From: Chryseobacterium sp. ISL-80
GTDB taxonomy: Bacteria; Bacillota; Bacilli; Bacillales; Cytobacillaceae
DNA: 64,000 nt
Direction: 5' to 3'
NCBI GenBank assembly: GCA_018613055.1
Contig: JAGGQZ010000003.1
Span: 124,001-188,000 of the forward strand
This document shows, piece after piece, positions 10,590-18,686 of the stretch (position 1 is the first letter of the stretch; each line of letters begins with the position of its first letter). The position numbers and the translations under genes are program-made. The notes below the pieces were generated by a model, which saw only the letters and a list, made by a program, of their open reading frames with translations, made no database searches and was not told the DNA's origin.

Positions 10590-11148
10590 TATGGATTACC
10601 CCTTCGCCGTGGATGATTTTCTGTACGGGTATGTCATGGCTCTCAACGGGGATTTCACCAACCAGCTGATCTTTGAAGGCCAAGGAAACGGTCATTCCCT
10701 GGAAGTCTGCCAGGAAACGGTCATAGTAGCCTCCTCCAAAACCAAGTCTATAACCGCTATGCGAAAACGCAAGTCCCGGGACCACCACCAAATCGATCTC
10801 CCCCCGGCCTACTGAATCTGTTTCGGAGACAATTGGCTCCAGCAGCCCATAAAAAACGGTTTCGAGTTGTGAGAATCGCTTCAGTTCCCTGAAATCAAGG
10901 CCCCTCGATTTAGGTTCACATTTCGGGACAACGATTCTTTTGCCCTGCTCCCATCCCTTCCTGATGATCTGAAACGTATCAACTTCAGGAGCCTTCGACA
11001 CAGTGATGGCAATTGTTGTCGCAGAAATCCACTCATCAGACCGATACAGCTGCTGTGCAATCTGATAGGATTGATCCTCATATTCTGGCAGGTTAAGTTC
11101 TGACAGTTTTTCCTTTATCGACTTCCTGAGAATTTTTTTGGCATCCAT
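10579..11148 (-). CDS. yqgN: 5-formyltetrahydrofolate cyclo-ligase
   Basis: 189 aa; converts 5-formyl-THF plus ATP to 5,10-methenyl-THF, returning a storage folate to the one-carbon pool. The family signature VVVPGLAFSHSGYRLGFGGGYYDRFL is split across residues about 122-147 and is intact. GGGGGAAAA precedes the ATG. It lies between rpmG and the DUF92 gene; in B. subtilis yqgN follows rpmGA in the same way. Confidence 0.94.
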   Translation of the reverse strand: MDAKKILRKSIKEKLSELNLPEYEDQSYQIAQQLYRSDEWISATTIAITVSKAPEVDTFQIIRKGWEQGKRIVVPKCEPKSRGLDFRELKRFSQLETVFYGLLEPIVSETDSVGRGEIDLVVVPGLAFSHSGYRLGFGGGYYDRFLADFQGMTVSLAFKDQLVGEIPVESHDIPVQKIIHGEGVIHIGN

Positions 11149-11339
11149 ACTTTTTTCCCCCAGACATTGCTATTTTATGTTCATCAGACATCTATGTATT
11201 AACAATACCATTCACACCATGAGGGAGAAAGGGGTTTGGAAAGGCTATTTGTTATAAACAAGCTGCTTTTACGATTATTTAGACATTTCCAGCTAGGCAG
11301 TCTCTCGGTAAGTGCCTCGAAATCCTAAATGCGATAGTG

Positions 11340-11365
11340 ATTGTGGGGGAAGAACAACCCACAAT
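11340..11365. other. Hairpin in rpmG-yqgN intergenic region
   Basis: An 8-bp perfect inverted repeat (ATTGTGGG / CCCACAAT) with a 10-nt loop. The region 11149-11385 holds no convincing gene. The hairpin has no T-run on the minus strand, so it is not an obvious terminator; it may be part of the yqgN leader or an unrecognised small RNA. Confidence 0.35.
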
Positions 11366-11385
11366 GGAATTTTTGGCAAACAAAA

Positions 11386-11412
11386 AAGCAGCTGGGAAAA
11401 ATCCCGCTGCTT
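11386..11412 (-). terminator. Terminator at the rpmG stop
   Basis: Stem AAGCAGC plus GGG paired with CCC plus GCTGCTT (one bulged T), followed on the minus strand by TTTTTTG. Confidence 0.8.
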
Positions 11413-11560
11413 ACTTTGTTTCGCGATGTACTGTTGCTCGCTTATCTCTAGAGCAGTATTTCTTAAGCTCAAGACGATCTGGGTTGTTACGCTTATTTTT
11501 TTTAGAAATATAGTTGCGCTCTCCGCATTCTGTGCAAGCTAATGTAATGTTTACACGCAT
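11411..11560 (-). CDS. rpmG: 50S ribosomal protein L33
   Basis: 49 aa, the full length of L33. It starts [17 protein letters not shown] and carries only one CxxC (CTEC) and a single later cysteine (KKYCS), so it is close to the zinc-free type that B. subtilis rpmGA encodes. The upstream GGAGGG decides this ATG over a longer frame starting 39 bases earlier. It is part of the large ribosomal subunit. Confidence 0.96.
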   Translation of the reverse strand: MRVNITLACTECGERNYISKKNKRNNPDRLELKKYCSRDKRATVHRETK

Positions 11561-11619
11561 GTATTTTCCCTCCAAACTATTCAAGCTAGGTTCGTGCATA
11601 CGACTTTTCTATAATATCA

Positions 11620-12249
11620 CTATTTGTCGTGAATTGCTAGTGTGTTTTTTAAAAGGAGCGCATTCAAATGGACAACAGCATTTTTTTCCGTTCCTTCAAT
11701 GATCCAACAGCTGCTTTTTCGGGTTTCACGGGGGTTCATTTTCAGATCGAGCGAGAATAGGCTGGCTGCAGCACCTTTTGCCATTGGCTGATAATTCAGC
11801 TTCCCTGACTCCCTGCAATTCCAAAGACGTTCAGTGCTTACATTCCAAATCGGCTGGACGGTACACTGTTTCATCAAGCCGCTGCTATTCAGTCCGTTGA
11901 CAAGATATATTCTTTTATCTGCAAAATGAAAAATGACATTTTCATTCGGCGATACAAAACTGAATTGTTCATTCGCACTTTCAGCATGACGCTGCATCAG
12001 GATCAGCTTTGCGTCTTTTTCAGTTTTGGAATGGTTCGTTACATAAAGGTCAAAAAATTCAACCCTTGAATGTACATTTGCCTGCTTAATTTTTACCGAT
12101 AATTCTTCCAGCGGCAAAAGTTTTTCAGTCATATTCCCCAACCAGTACACTTTCCCATTGATCCATATACCAGGACTGAAAATCAAAGGTTTCCTGACTG
12201 GCTCATATTTCTCTTCACTGTCAATTTGGAGATAAGCATTCATCTTCAT
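11620..12249 (-). CDS. Unknown protein coupled to GT4 glycosyltransferase
   Basis: 209 aa; family not recognised. No signal peptide or membrane helix. The sequence looks like an all-beta fold with many aromatic residues (FSPGIWINGKVYWLG near the N-terminus; CTVQPIWNVS and CWIIEGTEKN later). GGAGGG precedes the chosen ATG; a longer frame of 30 residues overlaps the upstream gene too far. Its first 29 bp overlap the end of the glycosyltransferase gene, so it is translated with it. A role in making or binding a polysaccharide is inference from context only. Confidence 0.7.
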   Translation of the reverse strand: MKMNAYLQIDSEEKYEPVRKPLIFSPGIWINGKVYWLGNMTEKLLPLEELSVKIKQANVHSRVEFFDLYVTNHSKTEKDAKLILMQRHAESANEQFSFVSPNENVIFHFADKRIYLVNGLNSSGLMKQCTVQPIWNVSTERLWNCRESGKLNYQPMAKGAAASLFSLDLKMNPRETRKSSCWIIEGTEKNAVVHLNALLLKNTLAIHDK

Positions 12250-13456
12250 TAAATACCCTCCTTTTGTAATTGTTTGATAACACTCTTTTATATAGTCTAT
12301 CTGTTGACTTTGCATTTTGTGCCCAGCTGAATCTCTCAAGTACTCTCAACCTTCCTGTCATGGCGATTTCTTTTGCCGCAGGTTGATTTTCAAGAATCCA
12401 TTCCAGTGTAATAGTAAGATTTTTTTCATTCCCCGGCTGCATATAGAAGCCGGTTTTATAATCCTCAATCAACTCCTGCATGCCTCCTGTTTTCGCCAGG
12501 ACTGTCGGGACCCCGGCGGTAAGGGCCTCAGCTGCCGCAAGTCCGAATGGTTCATATTCACTTGGAAAAACAGCGATATCCGCTTTCCTCAGTAACGCGT
12601 CACGGATTGCTTCATTGACGAAGCCGATAAAATGAACAGAATCCTTGAGTCCCCGCTGAACTGCTTGTTCCCTGTATGTTTCCAGCAACGGTCCATTCCC
12701 GGCAACTACAAAACATACATCTTGATGCTTCCTCATAAGTCCAGCCGCTGAAAGCAATGTATCGAATCCTTTTTCCTTAACGACCCTTCCCATTGAAAAA
12801 ATTAGTTTCTTGCCGGTTAAAAATGGGTACATCTGTTGAATCTCGAAATCCAGATTGCGCGTTTCTTCTAATCTAGCCCCATTCGGAATAACAGTGATTC
12901 TATCCTTTGAAACTTTAAATAATGTAATGACCTCATCCTCCATAAAATCGCTGCAAACTATCACTTCATTTGCCTGATGGCAGAGTTCATTTTCTTTTTG
13001 GAATATGAATTGCTGGAGATTAGAAAAGATGCCTTTATTTCGGCCATATTCCGTGCCATGGATCGTTGCGATCAATGGAATGTCCAATTTTTTGCTGATA
13101 TATTCTGCTGCCGGACCCGTCATCCAGTCATGAGCATGGACAAGGTCGAATTGGACATGTTTATCCAATTGCAATGCTTCTTCGATGACTGCCAAATTAA
13201 ATCCGCCTATCCAGGAAAGGAAATCAGCATCCCGGGCATTAAGTGGTGCTACACGGTGGATGTGGACCTCCCCATCTCTTTCATAATCTGGCTGGAGGGA
13301 TGGATTGCTGGTCACAACATGAATCTGCTGATGGATGTTTGCAAGTTCCGTCGCGAGAGCATGGACATGTCTTGCGAGGCCACCTATAATTTGCGGTGGA
13401 TATTCCCATGTGAGCATCAGGATCTTTTTCTTTTCATGACCTTCGCAGTCCTTCAC
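12221..13456 (-). CDS. yqgM: GT4 family glycosyltransferase
   Basis: 411 aa, GT-B fold retaining glycosyltransferase. The N-terminal domain has the glycogen/starch-synthase-like motif WEYPPQIIGGLARHVHAL, followed by HAHDW and TIHGTEYGR. The C-terminal donor-binding domain has SMGRVVKEKGFDTLL and the EX7E motif in PSEYEPFGLAAAEALTAGVP. GTG start with GGGAG nine bases upstream. It overlaps the DUF4912 gene by 4 bp and the next gene by 29 bp, forming one coupled unit. Donor and acceptor are unknown. The symbol rests on position beside rpmG. Confidence 0.88.
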   Translation of the reverse strand: MKDCEGHEKKKILMLTWEYPPQIIGGLARHVHALATELANIHQQIHVVTSNPSLQPDYERDGEVHIHRVAPLNARDADFLSWIGGFNLAVIEEALQLDKHVQFDLVHAHDWMTGPAAEYISKKLDIPLIATIHGTEYGRNKGIFSNLQQFIFQKENELCHQANEVIVCSDFMEDEVITLFKVSKDRITVIPNGARLEETRNLDFEIQQMYPFLTGKKLIFSMGRVVKEKGFDTLLSAAGLMRKHQDVCFVVAGNGPLLETYREQAVQRGLKDSVHFIGFVNEAIRDALLRKADIAVFPSEYEPFGLAAAEALTAGVPTVLAKTGGMQELIEDYKTGFYMQPGNEKNLTITLEWILENQPAAKEIAMTGRLRVLERFSWAQNAKSTDRLYKRVLSNNYKRRVFNEDECLSPN

Positions 13457-13896
13457 TTGTTGATGCTCCCTTCAAGATTTTCATAATAAGTATAAGTGCT
13501 CACCTTTCCACACCATCCAGGCAAAAGTGGTTTGTTTCCTGCTTTCTGGTTAAAGGAATTTTGGATAATGACATTTGATCGAAGCATTGGAAAGAATGTA
13601 TCTGTTTTGGGTTTGATCCCCAACTCAATTTGGTAATTGCTTGTGGCGTTAACACCCTTTAACAGCCAGCTTGATACTCCATGGCGAAGGATGGCTTCAT
13701 GGATGACAGCTCCAGAGTCAAAATCATATAAGCGCAGAGCCTTGGTCAGCTGTGAATCAGGGAGTAGAAAGTATCTGCCTATGAAACGAACTTTTTCCTC
13801 CTGCAGGTGCCAGTAAACAAATAGCTTGCCTGGTGAGAGGATTTTTGCCTTTAAATGATCCTCAATCTTGTTTAATTGTTGATTGCTATTCGCCAC
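13453..13896 (-). CDS. DUF4912 domain protein
   Basis: 147 aa. The motif KLFVYWHL near residue 25 and the overall length match DUF4912, often found beside glycogen-type glycosyltransferases. No signal peptide. GTG start with GGAGG six bases upstream. It is the first gene of the three-gene overlapping unit with the GT4 enzyme. The DUF4912 fold may be carbohydrate- or protein-binding; no function is established. Confidence 0.78.
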   Translation of the reverse strand: MANSNQQLNKIEDHLKAKILSPGKLFVYWHLQEEKVRFIGRYFLLPDSQLTKALRLYDFDSGAVIHEAILRHGVSSWLLKGVNATSNYQIELGIKPKTDTFFPMLRSNVIIQNSFNQKAGNKPLLPGWCGKVSTYTYYENLEGSINK

Positions 13897-14089
13897 GACA
13901 AACCTCCAAAACCATCATTATATGATTGAAAATTGAATTATATTCGTTAAATTTATGTTAGCACGTTCTCATGACAGCCACAATGAACGCAAATTGTCGT
14001 AATTTGCAGCCTGCTGAATCCACTTTACAGAAACGTCCATTTATTTTTCCATAGTCTTTTGGAATTACAAATTTGGAGGGGATTCGACA

Positions 14090-14182
14090 GTGTTTACAAC
14101 GAATGGAAATCATAATAAGACAAATCTATCATTTTTTTTCAGGAAAAAAATATCAATCGAATTTTCGAATTTTGAATGGTAA
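14090..14182 (+). CDS. Candidate 30-aa small ORF
   Basis: A GTG codon follows GGAGGGG (14075-14081) at 8-nt spacing, the strongest ribosome site in the 329-bp gap 13897-14225. The frame stays open for 30 codons to TAA at 14180-14182. The peptide is asparagine- and phenylalanine-rich with a basic centre (FFFRKKIS). It lies just before yqzD and could be a leader peptide or chance. No homologue is known to me. Nothing else was found in this gap. Confidence 0.35.
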   Translation: MFTTNGNHNKTNLSFFFRKKISIEFSNFEW

Positions 14183-14225
14183 ACTTATTCTATGTGTTCT
14201 AATAACAGCTCGGGAGGAATAATAG

Positions 14226-14600
14226 ATGGGCTACATCATCATCAGCCTGATTGTCCTGGCCGCCCTCCTTTTCGCACTTTCTTTCTTTTTGAAAGACCCC
14301 TACAAGGAATTGCGCGAGGAAATCGACCAGCTGACAATCCAGCAAATTCAGGATCTTTACCAGATCAAGAAAAAACTAAAAGTACTGGAGGAAGAATTGC
14401 TTGTAGGCGATGCAAACCTGGACAGGCAATCTTCATTTAATACAGGAAAAAAGCAAATTCACGAGATTATAAAAAACCAGGTATGGTCGCTTGCCCAGCA
14501 GGGGATGGACTTGAACCAGATCGCAAAGCAATCATCTCTTTCAACACAGGAAGTTCAGGAAATCATTAATGAATTCGTTGATAAAGGACAGATCGTATGA
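14226..14600 (+). CDS. yqzD: YqzD-like membrane-anchored coiled-coil protein
   Basis: 124 aa. One N-terminal transmembrane helix (residues 3-22), then a coiled coil (about 25-60), then a C-terminal helix-turn-helix-like segment (LNQIAKQSSLSTQEVQEIINE, about 95-115). GGAGG lies eight bases before the ATG. Its stop overlaps the next start as ATGA. Same place beside the pst operon as B. subtilis yqzD; function unknown. Confidence 0.78.
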   Translation: MGYIIISLIVLAALLFALSFFLKDPYKELREEIDQLTIQQIQDLYQIKKKLKVLEEELLVGDANLDRQSSFNTGKKQIHEIIKNQVWSLAQQGMDLNQIAKQSSLSTQEVQEIINEFVDKGQIV

Positions 14601-15085
14601 ATAAACGAACAGCTCAAGCATTTGCACTAGGACTGCTTTTCGCAGCCTTGTTCATATGGGCCGGCAGCAATGTGATTGCTGGCAAAGAAAAAGAACCCGA
14701 AAAGAAAGTTGCCGTTTCAGACGCTAAGAAGATCCTTGAAGAAAAAGGATACAAGGTACTGAACAACAACGAATATGCCAAGCTTAACGAAACGAAAACA
14801 GCAGTTGTGAAAGAAGAGAAACCAAAAGAAGAAACACCTAAAGAAGAAGCACCTGCAGAGGAAGCAAAAGAAGAGAAACCATTCACACTGGTCATTGCAG
14901 GCGGCATGTCTCCAGGCGATGTAGCCACAATGCTAGAAAGCCAGGGAATCATCGATGATGAGAATAAGTTCGAACGATTCCTGATTGATAAGGGATACCA
15001 TACAAAGGTACAAATCGGGAAATACGAACTGAAAAGCGGTCTTGATTACCACCAAATCGCCAAGATCATCACAAAAAACAGATAA
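14597..15085 (+). CDS. yqzC: YqzC-like protein, MltG/YceG-type domain
   Basis: 162 aa. An N-terminal hydrophobic segment (about 6-25) anchors it. A low-complexity Lys/Glu/Pro linker (about 75-95) follows, then a LysM-like domain (TLVIAGGMSPGDVATMLES ... YELKSGLDYHQIAKII) that resembles the N-terminal part of MltG, the endolytic murein transglycosylase. The catalytic MltG domain is missing, so it is not expected to cut peptidoglycan. Translationally coupled to yqzD; a strong terminator follows. Confidence 0.8.
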   Translation: MNKRTAQAFALGLLFAALFIWAGSNVIAGKEKEPEKKVAVSDAKKILEEKGYKVLNNNEYAKLNETKTAVVKEEKPKEETPKEEAPAEEAKEEKPFTLVIAGGMSPGDVATMLESQGIIDDENKFERFLIDKGYHTKVQIGKYELKSGLDYHQIAKIITKNR

Positions 15086-15099
15086 CAATCACCGAACGC

Positions 15100-15127
15100 A
15101 AAAGCCCCTCGATATCGAGGGGCTTTT
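15100..15127 (+). terminator. Terminator after yqzC
   Basis: A near-perfect palindrome (AAAAGCCCCTCGA followed by its complement) ending in a T7 run. Confidence 0.92.
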
Positions 15128-15139
15128 TTTAATACTAAA

Positions 15140-15166
15140 AAAGAGCAAGGATTTCCCTTGCTCTTT
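15140..15166 (-). terminator. Terminator after phoU
   Basis: Stem AAAGAGCAAGG / CCTTGCTCTTT with a 5-nt loop and a T-run on the minus strand. Two terminators back to back separate yqzC and phoU. Confidence 0.92.
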
Positions 15167-15170
15167 CGTC

Positions 15171-15830
15171 TTATTGATTCAGATCATATCTTTTCCCTTT
15201 GACAAGGTAAAAAACATTTTCGGCTATATTTGTTACATGGTCAGCTGCCCGTTCGAGATAACGGCTGATGAATGATAGCTGAGTGATCTGGGCAAGCTGT
15301 TCCGGTTTGGTCTGAGCCAGGCTCAGCAATTCCTTGATCGTTTGCCCGTACAGATCATCGACCTGGTCGTCCATCTGGGCCACTTGCCTTGCTTTACCAA
15401 GGTCCTCTTCATTATAAGCTTCCAATGAAAGTTTAAGCATTTCAACTGATAATTGATGCATCTGTTTGATGTGCTCAATCGGTTTAACAAGCGGTTCTTT
15501 TCCAATCCGGATTGTTGATTTCGCAATATTGACCGCGAAGTCCGCCATTCTTTCAATATCAGTTGCGATTTTGATCGCAACAATCAACCTTCTTAAATCG
15601 ACAGCAACCGGCTGTTGCTTGGCGATCAAAAGTATAGCAAAATCATTGATTTCTTCTTCCAGGATATTTGCTTCGGCATCATCTTCAAGGATTTTCAGAG
15701 CAAGTTCAATATCTTTGTTTTCAAGCGCCACCAGTGACTGGTTTAGCGCATGGACAGCAAAATTCCCGAGCTCAAGTAATTTTTCATGCAGTGTCTTCAG
15801 GTCTTCGTCGAATTTCCCTCTTACTACCAT
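15171..15830 (-). CDS. phoU: Phosphate transport regulator PhoU
   Basis: 219 aa, two three-helix PhoU repeats with the metal-binding motif in each (DIERMADFAVNIAK near 90-105 and YLERAADHVTNIAE near 195-210). PhoU links the Pst transporter to the phosphate-sensing kinase and limits uptake. The start MVVRGKFDE is chosen because GGAAGG lies nine bases before it. Last gene of the pst operon, 37 bp after pstB. B. subtilis 168 has no phoU in its pst operon, so this arrangement is closer to Geobacillus and many other Bacillaceae. Confidence 0.94.
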   Translation of the reverse strand: MVVRGKFDEDLKTLHEKLLELGNFAVHALNQSLVALENKDIELALKILEDDAEANILEEEINDFAILLIAKQQPVAVDLRRLIVAIKIATDIERMADFAVNIAKSTIRIGKEPLVKPIEHIKQMHQLSVEMLKLSLEAYNEEDLGKARQVAQMDDQVDDLYGQTIKELLSLAQTKPEQLAQITQLSFISRYLERAADHVTNIAENVFYLVKGKRYDLNQ

Positions 15831-15867
15831 TGTCCTCATCCTTCCAATCAAAATTCAAGATTGTCCA

Positions 15868-16692
15868 TCAACCAAAACGACCGGTAATATAGTCTTCCGT
15901 CCTCTTATCTGATGGGTTTGAGAAAATCTTATCCGTCTCAGCAAACTCGATGACTTCTCCATTCAGGAAGAATGCAGTCTTGTCGGAAATACGCGCAGCC
16001 TGCTGCATATTATGCGTAACGATGATGATGCTGTAATCTTTCTTTAATTCCTGTACAAGCTCCTCGACCTTCAGGGTTGAGATTGGGTCAAGTGCTGACG
16101 TCGGTTCGTCCATCAGGATGACATCCGGTTCAATTGCAAGTGCTCTTGCGATACAGATACGCTGCTGCTGTCCGCCCGACAGGCCGTATGCATTCTGGTT
16201 CAGACGATCTTTTACATCATCCCAGATTGCGGCACCTCGCAAGCTTTTCTCAACAATTTCGTCAAGTACTTTCTTATCACGAATCCCGTGGATTTTCGGT
16301 CCATAAGCGATATTATCATAAATTGATTTCGGGAATGGATTCGGTTTCTGGAAGACCATCCCTACACTCGTTCTCAGATCCTCGACCTGATAGGACTTTT
16401 CAAGGATATTTCTTCCCCTGTATAAAATCTCCCCAGAAATCTTGACCGAAGGAACTAGTTCAACCATCCGATTCAAAGTTTTGATGTAAGTCGACTTACC
16501 ACACCCGGAAGGGCCAATGATTGCAGTCACTTCATTTTCGTTGATCGCGAGGTTGATATTTTTTAATGCGTGTCCTTCACCATACCATAGGTTAAGGTCT
16601 TTTGTTTCATAAACAACCTTGGTATTCTCTGGAGCATTTTTCACCGTGTCGGATTTCACTGTTGCTTTTGTCTTCTCTGTCACTGCTGACAT
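15868..16692 (-). CDS. pstB: Phosphate ABC transporter ATPase
   Basis: 274 aa. Walker [13 protein letters not shown] signature LSGGQQQR, Walker [13 protein letters not shown] and the switch histidine in IIVTHNM are intact. The first 25 residues are a variable polar extension typical of Bacillus PstB. It powers high-affinity phosphate import through PstA/PstC. Only one pstB is present, unlike the pstBA/pstBB pair of B. subtilis. GGGAGG precedes the ATG. Confidence 0.97.
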   Translation of the reverse strand: MSAVTEKTKATVKSDTVKNAPENTKVVYETKDLNLWYGEGHALKNINLAINENEVTAIIGPSGCGKSTYIKTLNRMVELVPSVKISGEILYRGRNILEKSYQVEDLRTSVGMVFQKPNPFPKSIYDNIAYGPKIHGIRDKKVLDEIVEKSLRGAAIWDDVKDRLNQNAYGLSGGQQQRICIARALAIEPDVILMDEPTSALDPISTLKVEELVQELKKDYSIIIVTHNMQQAARISDKTAFFLNGEVIEFAETDKIFSNPSDKRTEDYITGRFG

Positions 16693-16710
16693 AAGTTAAA
16701 ACCTCCCAGA

Positions 16711-17595
16711 CTAATATCTCTTTTGGAATTTATTGCGGATTAAAATGGCAATTGAATTCATCACAAATAACACTAGTAACAGAATGACAATTGTCGCAGC
16801 TGCCAGGTTGGCATATTCGGCAACAAGAGCAGAGTCAATTGTCCAATAATAAATTTGCACCGGCAGAATCGTGAACTTATCAAAGATTCCGTCTGGAATA
16901 GGTATTAACAGTGCTGGAATACCAATAACAACAAGCGGCGCCGTTTCACCTATCGCCCGTGAAAGCGCCAGGATTACACCAGTAAGAATTCCCGGAATTG
17001 CAGCTGGCAAAACAACATTTTTGATTGTTTGCCATTTGGTGGCACCCATGCCGTACGAAGCTTCACGCAGGAATTGTGGTACTGCGCGAATGGCTTCCTG
17101 GCTTGCCACAACTACTACTGGCAGTACTAGCAATGCCATCGTCAATCCTCCTGCAAGGACTACGGATCCCAAATTGAGAGCTCTGGCGAACACTGTCAGG
17201 CCAAGGATTCCAAACACTACTGAAGGAACACCGGCCAGGTTGGAAATATTCGTTTTAATGAAAGATGCTATACGGCCTTTTGCCGCATATTCTTCAAGAT
17301 AAATTGCAGTACCAATACCAAGCAGCATTGTCACCGGTGCAACTACGAGCATTAGCCAAAATGTACCCGTAATCGCTCCCCAGATGCCTGCTCTTTCTGG
17401 ATCAGTCGATAATCGATTCATAAGGAAGTCCATATTGATCCATGGTAATCCGTCTTTAAGAACTCGATAAATCAAAACAACCAGTACAATAAGTCCGAAC
17501 ATGGTTGCAAGGAAAAAGAGTGCCTTTGCCAGATTATTGGCCAATAAACGCGAGCCCATTTTTTTCTGGACTTGAGTGGAATCTACATATTTCAT
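16711..17595 (-). CDS. pstA: Phosphate ABC transporter permease PstA
   Basis: 294 aa with about six transmembrane helices and the inner-membrane permease loop EAxxxGATKWQTI...PAAIPGI. The start MKYVD is chosen because GGGAGG lies at proper spacing; the reading frame upstream extends into pstC. It begins 1 bp after the pstC stop region, so the two are tightly coupled. It forms the channel with PstC. Confidence 0.95.
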   Translation of the reverse strand: MKYVDSTQVQKKMGSRLLANNLAKALFFLATMFGLIVLVVLIYRVLKDGLPWINMDFLMNRLSTDPERAGIWGAITGTFWLMLVVAPVTMLLGIGTAIYLEEYAAKGRIASFIKTNISNLAGVPSVVFGILGLTVFARALNLGSVVLAGGLTMALLVLPVVVVASQEAIRAVPQFLREASYGMGATKWQTIKNVVLPAAIPGILTGVILALSRAIGETAPLVVIGIPALLIPIPDGIFDKFTILPVQIYYWTIDSALVAEYANLAAATIVILLLVLFVMNSIAILIRNKFQKRY

Positions 17596-17596
17596 A

Positions 17597-18553
17597 TTAA
17601 TATTCCTCCCTGAACTTTCGAGAGATATACTGGGCAACCAGGTTCATAATCAGCGTAAATACAAACAAAGTCATGGCAACTGCATACAGGCTGTAGTATA
17701 ACGTTGAGCCTGCTGCGGCTTCCCCGCCGGTTACTTCTACAATATAAGCGGTCATTGTCTGCATCGATTGTGTGACATCAAAAGTGAAATTCTTCGAACT
17801 TCCACTTGCGATCGTCACAATCATCGTCTCGCCTATAGCCCTCGAAATTCCAAGGACAAACGACGCGATGATACCAGAAATCGCTGCGGGAATGACCACT
17901 TTCCAGGTTACTTCAAGCTTTGTTGCACCAAGGGCCAATGCACCTTCCCTCATCGCATTTGGCACGGAACTCATGGCATCTTCTGACAGTGAAGCGACCA
18001 TCGGGATGATCATGATTCCCATGACAATTCCTGGACTGAGAATATTTGTTGGTTCCAGCCCCGGGACAAATGACCTTAATAAAGGTGTTACGAAAGTAAA
18101 GGCAAAGAATCCATATACAATGGTTGGTATGCCTGCCAGAATCTCAAGAATTGGTTTTAACAGCCTGCGTGTCTTTTCAGAAGCATACTCACTCAGGAAT
18201 ACGGCAGTCATCAGGCCAACAGGGATCGCAACAAGCATAGCGATCGCGGTGGAAATGAGAGTTCCGGTCAATAATGGCAAAACACCGAATACCGCATTTT
18301 CCCCCAAAGGCTTCAGTTTAGTGCCAGTGAAGAAATCTATGAATGGAACGTCTTTAAAAAAGGCGATTGTTTCCGTTAATAATGTAAGAACAATTCCGAT
18401 TGTCGTCAGGACAGAGATTGCTGCAATCCCAAATAAAATTTTAGGGATGAACTTTTCAGTATAATTTGTAAAGCTCTTCGTCTTTTTCTTTTCAGAAATC
18501 ATCTCACGAACATTCAACTTTTTGCCGTTCTCGTGAACAACGCTTTTTGCCAT
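17597..18553 (-). CDS. pstC: Phosphate ABC transporter permease PstC
   Basis: 318 aa, six predicted transmembrane helices after a cytosolic N-terminus of about 45 residues. The permease motif EGALALGATKLEVTWKVVIPAAISGI is split over residues about 215-240. AAAGGGG eight bases before MAKS decides the start over an in-frame ATG nine codons earlier. Follows pstS after an attenuator hairpin. Confidence 0.95.
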   Translation of the reverse strand: MAKSVVHENGKKLNVREMISEKKKTKSFTNYTEKFIPKILFGIAAISVLTTIGIVLTLLTETIAFFKDVPFIDFFTGTKLKPLGENAVFGVLPLLTGTLISTAIAMLVAIPVGLMTAVFLSEYASEKTRRLLKPILEILAGIPTIVYGFFAFTFVTPLLRSFVPGLEPTNILSPGIVMGIMIIPMVASLSEDAMSSVPNAMREGALALGATKLEVTWKVVIPAAISGIIASFVLGISRAIGETMIVTIASGSSKNFTFDVTQSMQTMTAYIVEVTGGEAAAGSTLYYSLYAVAMTLFVFTLIMNLVAQYISRKFREEY

Positions 18554-18642
18554 GCGAAAAACCCCTTTCATCCTTCTCATCCAAGGAAGAACTTTCCCTT
18601 ATAGTACCCCAGGGATCATGTATTAATTTAAAAACACACACA

Positions 18643-18670
18643 AGAGATGAGAAGGTCTTGCCTCTCATCT
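18643..18670 (-). terminator. Attenuator hairpin between pstS and pstC
   Basis: A 9-bp stem (GAGATGAGA / TCTCATCTC) with a 10-nt loop, followed on the minus strand by TTGTGTGTGTTTTTA. It is a partial terminator or mRNA-end stabiliser that would let pstS be made in excess over the rest of the operon, a usual pattern for binding-protein genes. Confidence 0.75.
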
Positions 18671-18686
18671 CCTGGTGGTAAAGGAT

